Below, piece after piece: positions 51,248-52,888 of a stretch of 52,888 bases of DNA (positions are counted from its first letter, which is position 1; each line of letters starts with the position of its first letter). The notes under the pieces were generated by a model. The model had not been told where the DNA came from. It did no database searches and saw only the letters and a program-made list of their open reading frames with translations. The position numbers and the translations under genes were made by a program. This DNA is from Sphingomonadaceae bacterium (GTDB lineage: Bacteria > Pseudomonadota > Alphaproteobacteria > Sphingomonadales > Sphingomonadaceae), in assembly GCA_947473355.1 (NCBI GenBank), contig CANJCQ010000021.1, positions 1 through 52,888 on the forward strand. The letters are read 5' to 3'.

Positions 51248-51906
51248 TGACCAAACACGATCACATCGCTGAAGGCTGGAGCCGCGACCAGATGGCCGCC
51301 CGCGTGGCGAAAGAGCTGGAGGATGGCTTTTATGTCAACCTTGGCATCGGCATCCCCACGCTGGTGGCGAACCATGTGCCCAAAGACATCACTGTCACGC
51401 TTCAGTCGGAAAACGGCATGCTCGGCATCGGCCCTTTCCCGCTGGAAGGCGAGGAAGACGCGGACTTGATCAATGCCGGCAAGCAGACGATCAGCGAACT
51501 GCCGCATTCAGCCTATTTCGATTCTGCCCAGAGCTTCGCGATGATCCGTGGCGGGCATATTGATCTGACCGTGCTGGGCGCGATGGAAGTGGCCGAGAAC
51601 GGCGACATTGCCAACTGGATGATCCCGGGCAAGATGATCAAGGGCATGGGCGGGGCGATGGATCTGGTCGCCGGCGTCAAGCGGATCATCGTGGTGATGG
51701 AACACTGCGCCAAGGACGGCAGCGCCAAATTCATCCCGGCCTGCACCTTGCCGCTGACGGGCCGCAATAAGGTCGACATGATCGTCACTGACCTCGCGGT
51801 CTTTGCCCGGCCAGACCACGCCTCGCCGTTCCGCCTGATCGAACTGGCGCCGGGGGTCTCCGCTGATGAAGTCGCGGCGAAAACGACGGCGCATTATCTC
51901 AGCTGA
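51247..51906 (+). CDS. scoB: 3-oxoacid CoA-transferase, subunit B
   Basis: A protein of 219 residues, beta subunit of the same enzyme. The catalytic Glu lies in [12 protein letters not shown] (about residue 59), followed by [20 protein letters not shown] and [16 protein letters not shown], as in ScoB/AtoA proteins. It forms the alpha2beta2 enzyme with the scoA product. The start overlaps the scoA stop (TGATG). It ends convergently with the VOC-family gene, 23 bases apart. Confidence 0.95.
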   Translation: MTKHDHIAEGWSRDQMAARVAKELEDGFYVNLGIGIPTLVANHVPKDITVTLQSENGMLGIGPFPLEGEEDADLINAGKQTISELPHSAYFDSAQSFAMIRGGHIDLTVLGAMEVAENGDIANWMIPGKMIKGMGGAMDLVAGVKRIIVVMEHCAKDGSAKFIPACTLPLTGRNKVDMIVTDLAVFARPDHASPFRLIELAPGVSADEVAAKTTAHYLS

Positions 51907-51929
51907 GCAGGGGGCAGCCGCCCATCCCG

Positions 51930-52784
51930 TCAATCGGCCACAAACCAGTGCCGCGCGCCGTCTAGTACCACCTCGTGGGTATATCCGCTGCCCGCGCCAA
52001 GCGACTGGGCGGGCAGGCTAGCCGTGTGGTTATCGGCAAAGCGCCGCGCCGCTGCCTCCGGATCAGCTAGGCTCCAGGCCAGCGCATAGACGCCGCCGTT
52101 GGTGCCATTGGCAAAGCGCGCCAGCGGCCCCACTTCCTTGTCGGCAGGGTCCAGCACCACCAGCGTTATGTCGGCGACATCGACCCGCGTTGCCGTTGCG
52201 CGCTCGGGCCAGTCCACTGCGTGCGGCGTAAGCGCCGTGCCGCCCAACGCTTGCACGAGAAAGCGCACAGCCGCCTCCGGATAGCGCGGCGCGCAGACGA
52301 TATGCGCCAGCGCGTGCGGCCGGTCCGCGCGGCCCACGGCCCAGTCGCGCCGCCAGTTCGGCAGGTCCCAGGGGTCGTTGGGCATCATGTGATCGGTCAG
52401 TTCCATGATCAGCCCGCCGGTGCTCTTGGGATGGAGAAAGATCAGCCCCGGCCCCTCAGTGTTGATCAGCACCCCCAATTCATCACACCGCGCCCGTGCC
52501 AAGGGAACATCCGCCACCCGGAACGAGATCGAATGATAGCCTGGCCCGGCCTTGGCGAGATAGCGGGCGTACATGAAGCTCATGTCATCCACATGGCGCG
52601 GCGACATCACTTCGATCATGTGATCCGCGACATAGATCAGCGCGGCATCGCGGTCTTCCGGCGGATAATAGCTTTCGTGGAAAGTGATCCCGCCGAAGAC
52701 ATCGGTGTAAATATGCCGCAAGCGCTCGCACTCGGGCGCGGCATGGATGGTGTGCAGATAGCGCAGCGGTGTCAGTTCATACAT
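51930..52784 (-). CDS. VOC-family (glyoxalase/dioxygenase-like) protein with two modules
   Basis: A protein of 284 residues with two vicinal-oxygen-chelate modules. The first has LRYLHTIHAAPECERLRHIY, IEVMSP, GYHSISFRV and LIMELTDHM, giving a likely full set of metal ligands. The second, from HALAHIVCAPRYPEAAVRFL, seems to lack some of them. Such proteins include methylmalonyl-CoA epimerases, glyoxalases and extradiol dioxygenases; the class is not clear here. GGGAGAG precedes the start. Confidence 0.85.
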   Translation of the reverse strand: MYELTPLRYLHTIHAAPECERLRHIYTDVFGGITFHESYYPPEDRDAALIYVADHMIEVMSPRHVDDMSFMYARYLAKAGPGYHSISFRVADVPLARARCDELGVLINTEGPGLIFLHPKSTGGLIMELTDHMMPNDPWDLPNWRRDWAVGRADRPHALAHIVCAPRYPEAAVRFLVQALGGTALTPHAVDWPERATATRVDVADITLVVLDPADKEVGPLARFANGTNGGVYALAWSLADPEAAARRFADNHTASLPAQSLGAGSGYTHEVVLDGARHWFVAD

Positions 52785-52847
52785 GGCGAGGCTCTCCGGG
52801 TCTTTAGAATCGTTCTGATTTAACCGGACCCACTTACATCACCGTTC

Positions 52848-52888
52848 GTGTCGAGCGAAGTCGAGACACTTGTGCGCGGTGTCTCGAC
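52848..52888. repeat. Hairpin repeat of sphingomonad type, cut by window end
   Basis: GTGTCGAGCGAAGTCGAGAC(AC) at 52848-52869 is a 22-base near-perfect palindrome. After 9 bases, GTGTCTCGAC at 52879-52888 begins what looks like the same unit in reverse, a REPIN-like double unit continuing past the edge. I recall very similar units scattered in many sphingomonad and erythrobacter genomes. Confidence 0.7.

Noticed and set aside
1..52888. CRISPR arrays, tRNA or rRNA genes, transposases, phage genes
   Set aside because: None seen on either strand; repeated units are limited to the palindromic elements and hairpins listed.

Overview
The window looks like chromosomal DNA of a GC-rich alphaproteobacterium, most probably a member of Sphingomonadales (sphingomonad or erythrobacter type). 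The evidence is a CtrA-type response-regulator end at the left edge, an alphaproteobacterial-style TrmL, a bacterial CDC48 ATPase, and at the right edge a hairpin repeat of a kind that I recall from sphingomonad genomes. I see no rRNA, tRNA, CRISPR array, insertion sequence or phage gene.

Layout. (1) 1-3969: the end of a CtrA-like regulator, then a small secondary-metabolite locus (type III polyketide synthase plus isoprenylcysteine-type methyltransferase, divergent from a DHA2-type exporter). (2) 4145-5620: a secreted PQQ-type sugar dehydrogenase with a fused cytochrome c domain, followed by two related palindromic elements (5721-5886). (3) 5883-44233: about 38 kb made almost entirely of oxidative and hydrolytic catabolic genes. 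It holds two TIM-barrel amidohydrolases, a DUF1214-like protein, four Fe(II)/2-oxoglutarate oxygenases (one fused to a deazaflavin-dependent reductase-like domain), a gutted P450, a D-aminoacylase-like amidohydrolase, a GMC oxidoreductase, two AtuA-family proteins, a Rieske oxygenase, a Coq4-like protein, a phosphotriesterase-like lactonase, a Baeyer-Villiger-like monooxygenase, two 3-ketosteroid-dehydrogenase-like flavoproteins, SnoaL and carboxymuconolactone-decarboxylase-like proteins, a tightly coupled seven-gene operon (molybdopterin enzyme, P450, SMP-30 lactonase, HpaI aldolase, GlcD-type oxidase, P450, LldD-type oxidase), an SRPBCC protein and a luciferase-like monooxygenase. Two ordinary genes (FKBP prolyl isomerase, trmL) sit inside this stretch. 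(4) 44239-52784: a HigBA toxin-antitoxin pair, CDC48 ATPase, a second carboxymuconolactone-decarboxylase-like protein, a gene-poor and strongly structured 0.8 kb, a tandem universal stress protein, a sugar-phosphate-isomerase-like protein, the scoAB CoA-transferase and a VOC protein.

How it may work together. The mixture suggests stepwise breakdown of a bulky, oxygen-poor polycyclic or terpenoid/steroid-like carbon skeleton. P450s, Rieske and 2-oxoglutarate oxygenases would introduce oxygen; GMC and KSTD-like flavoproteins would oxidise alcohols and ring bonds; the Baeyer-Villiger-like enzyme would make a lactone or ester; the PTE-like and SMP-30-like proteins would open lactones; the HpaI-type aldolase would cleave carbon-carbon bonds; and the two 2-hydroxyacid oxidases would process the products. 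ScoAB could then activate an acid as its CoA ester. The substrate cannot be read from sequence. No transcriptional regulator, ferredoxin or ferredoxin reductase is encoded within the 38 kb, so control and electron supply must come from elsewhere.
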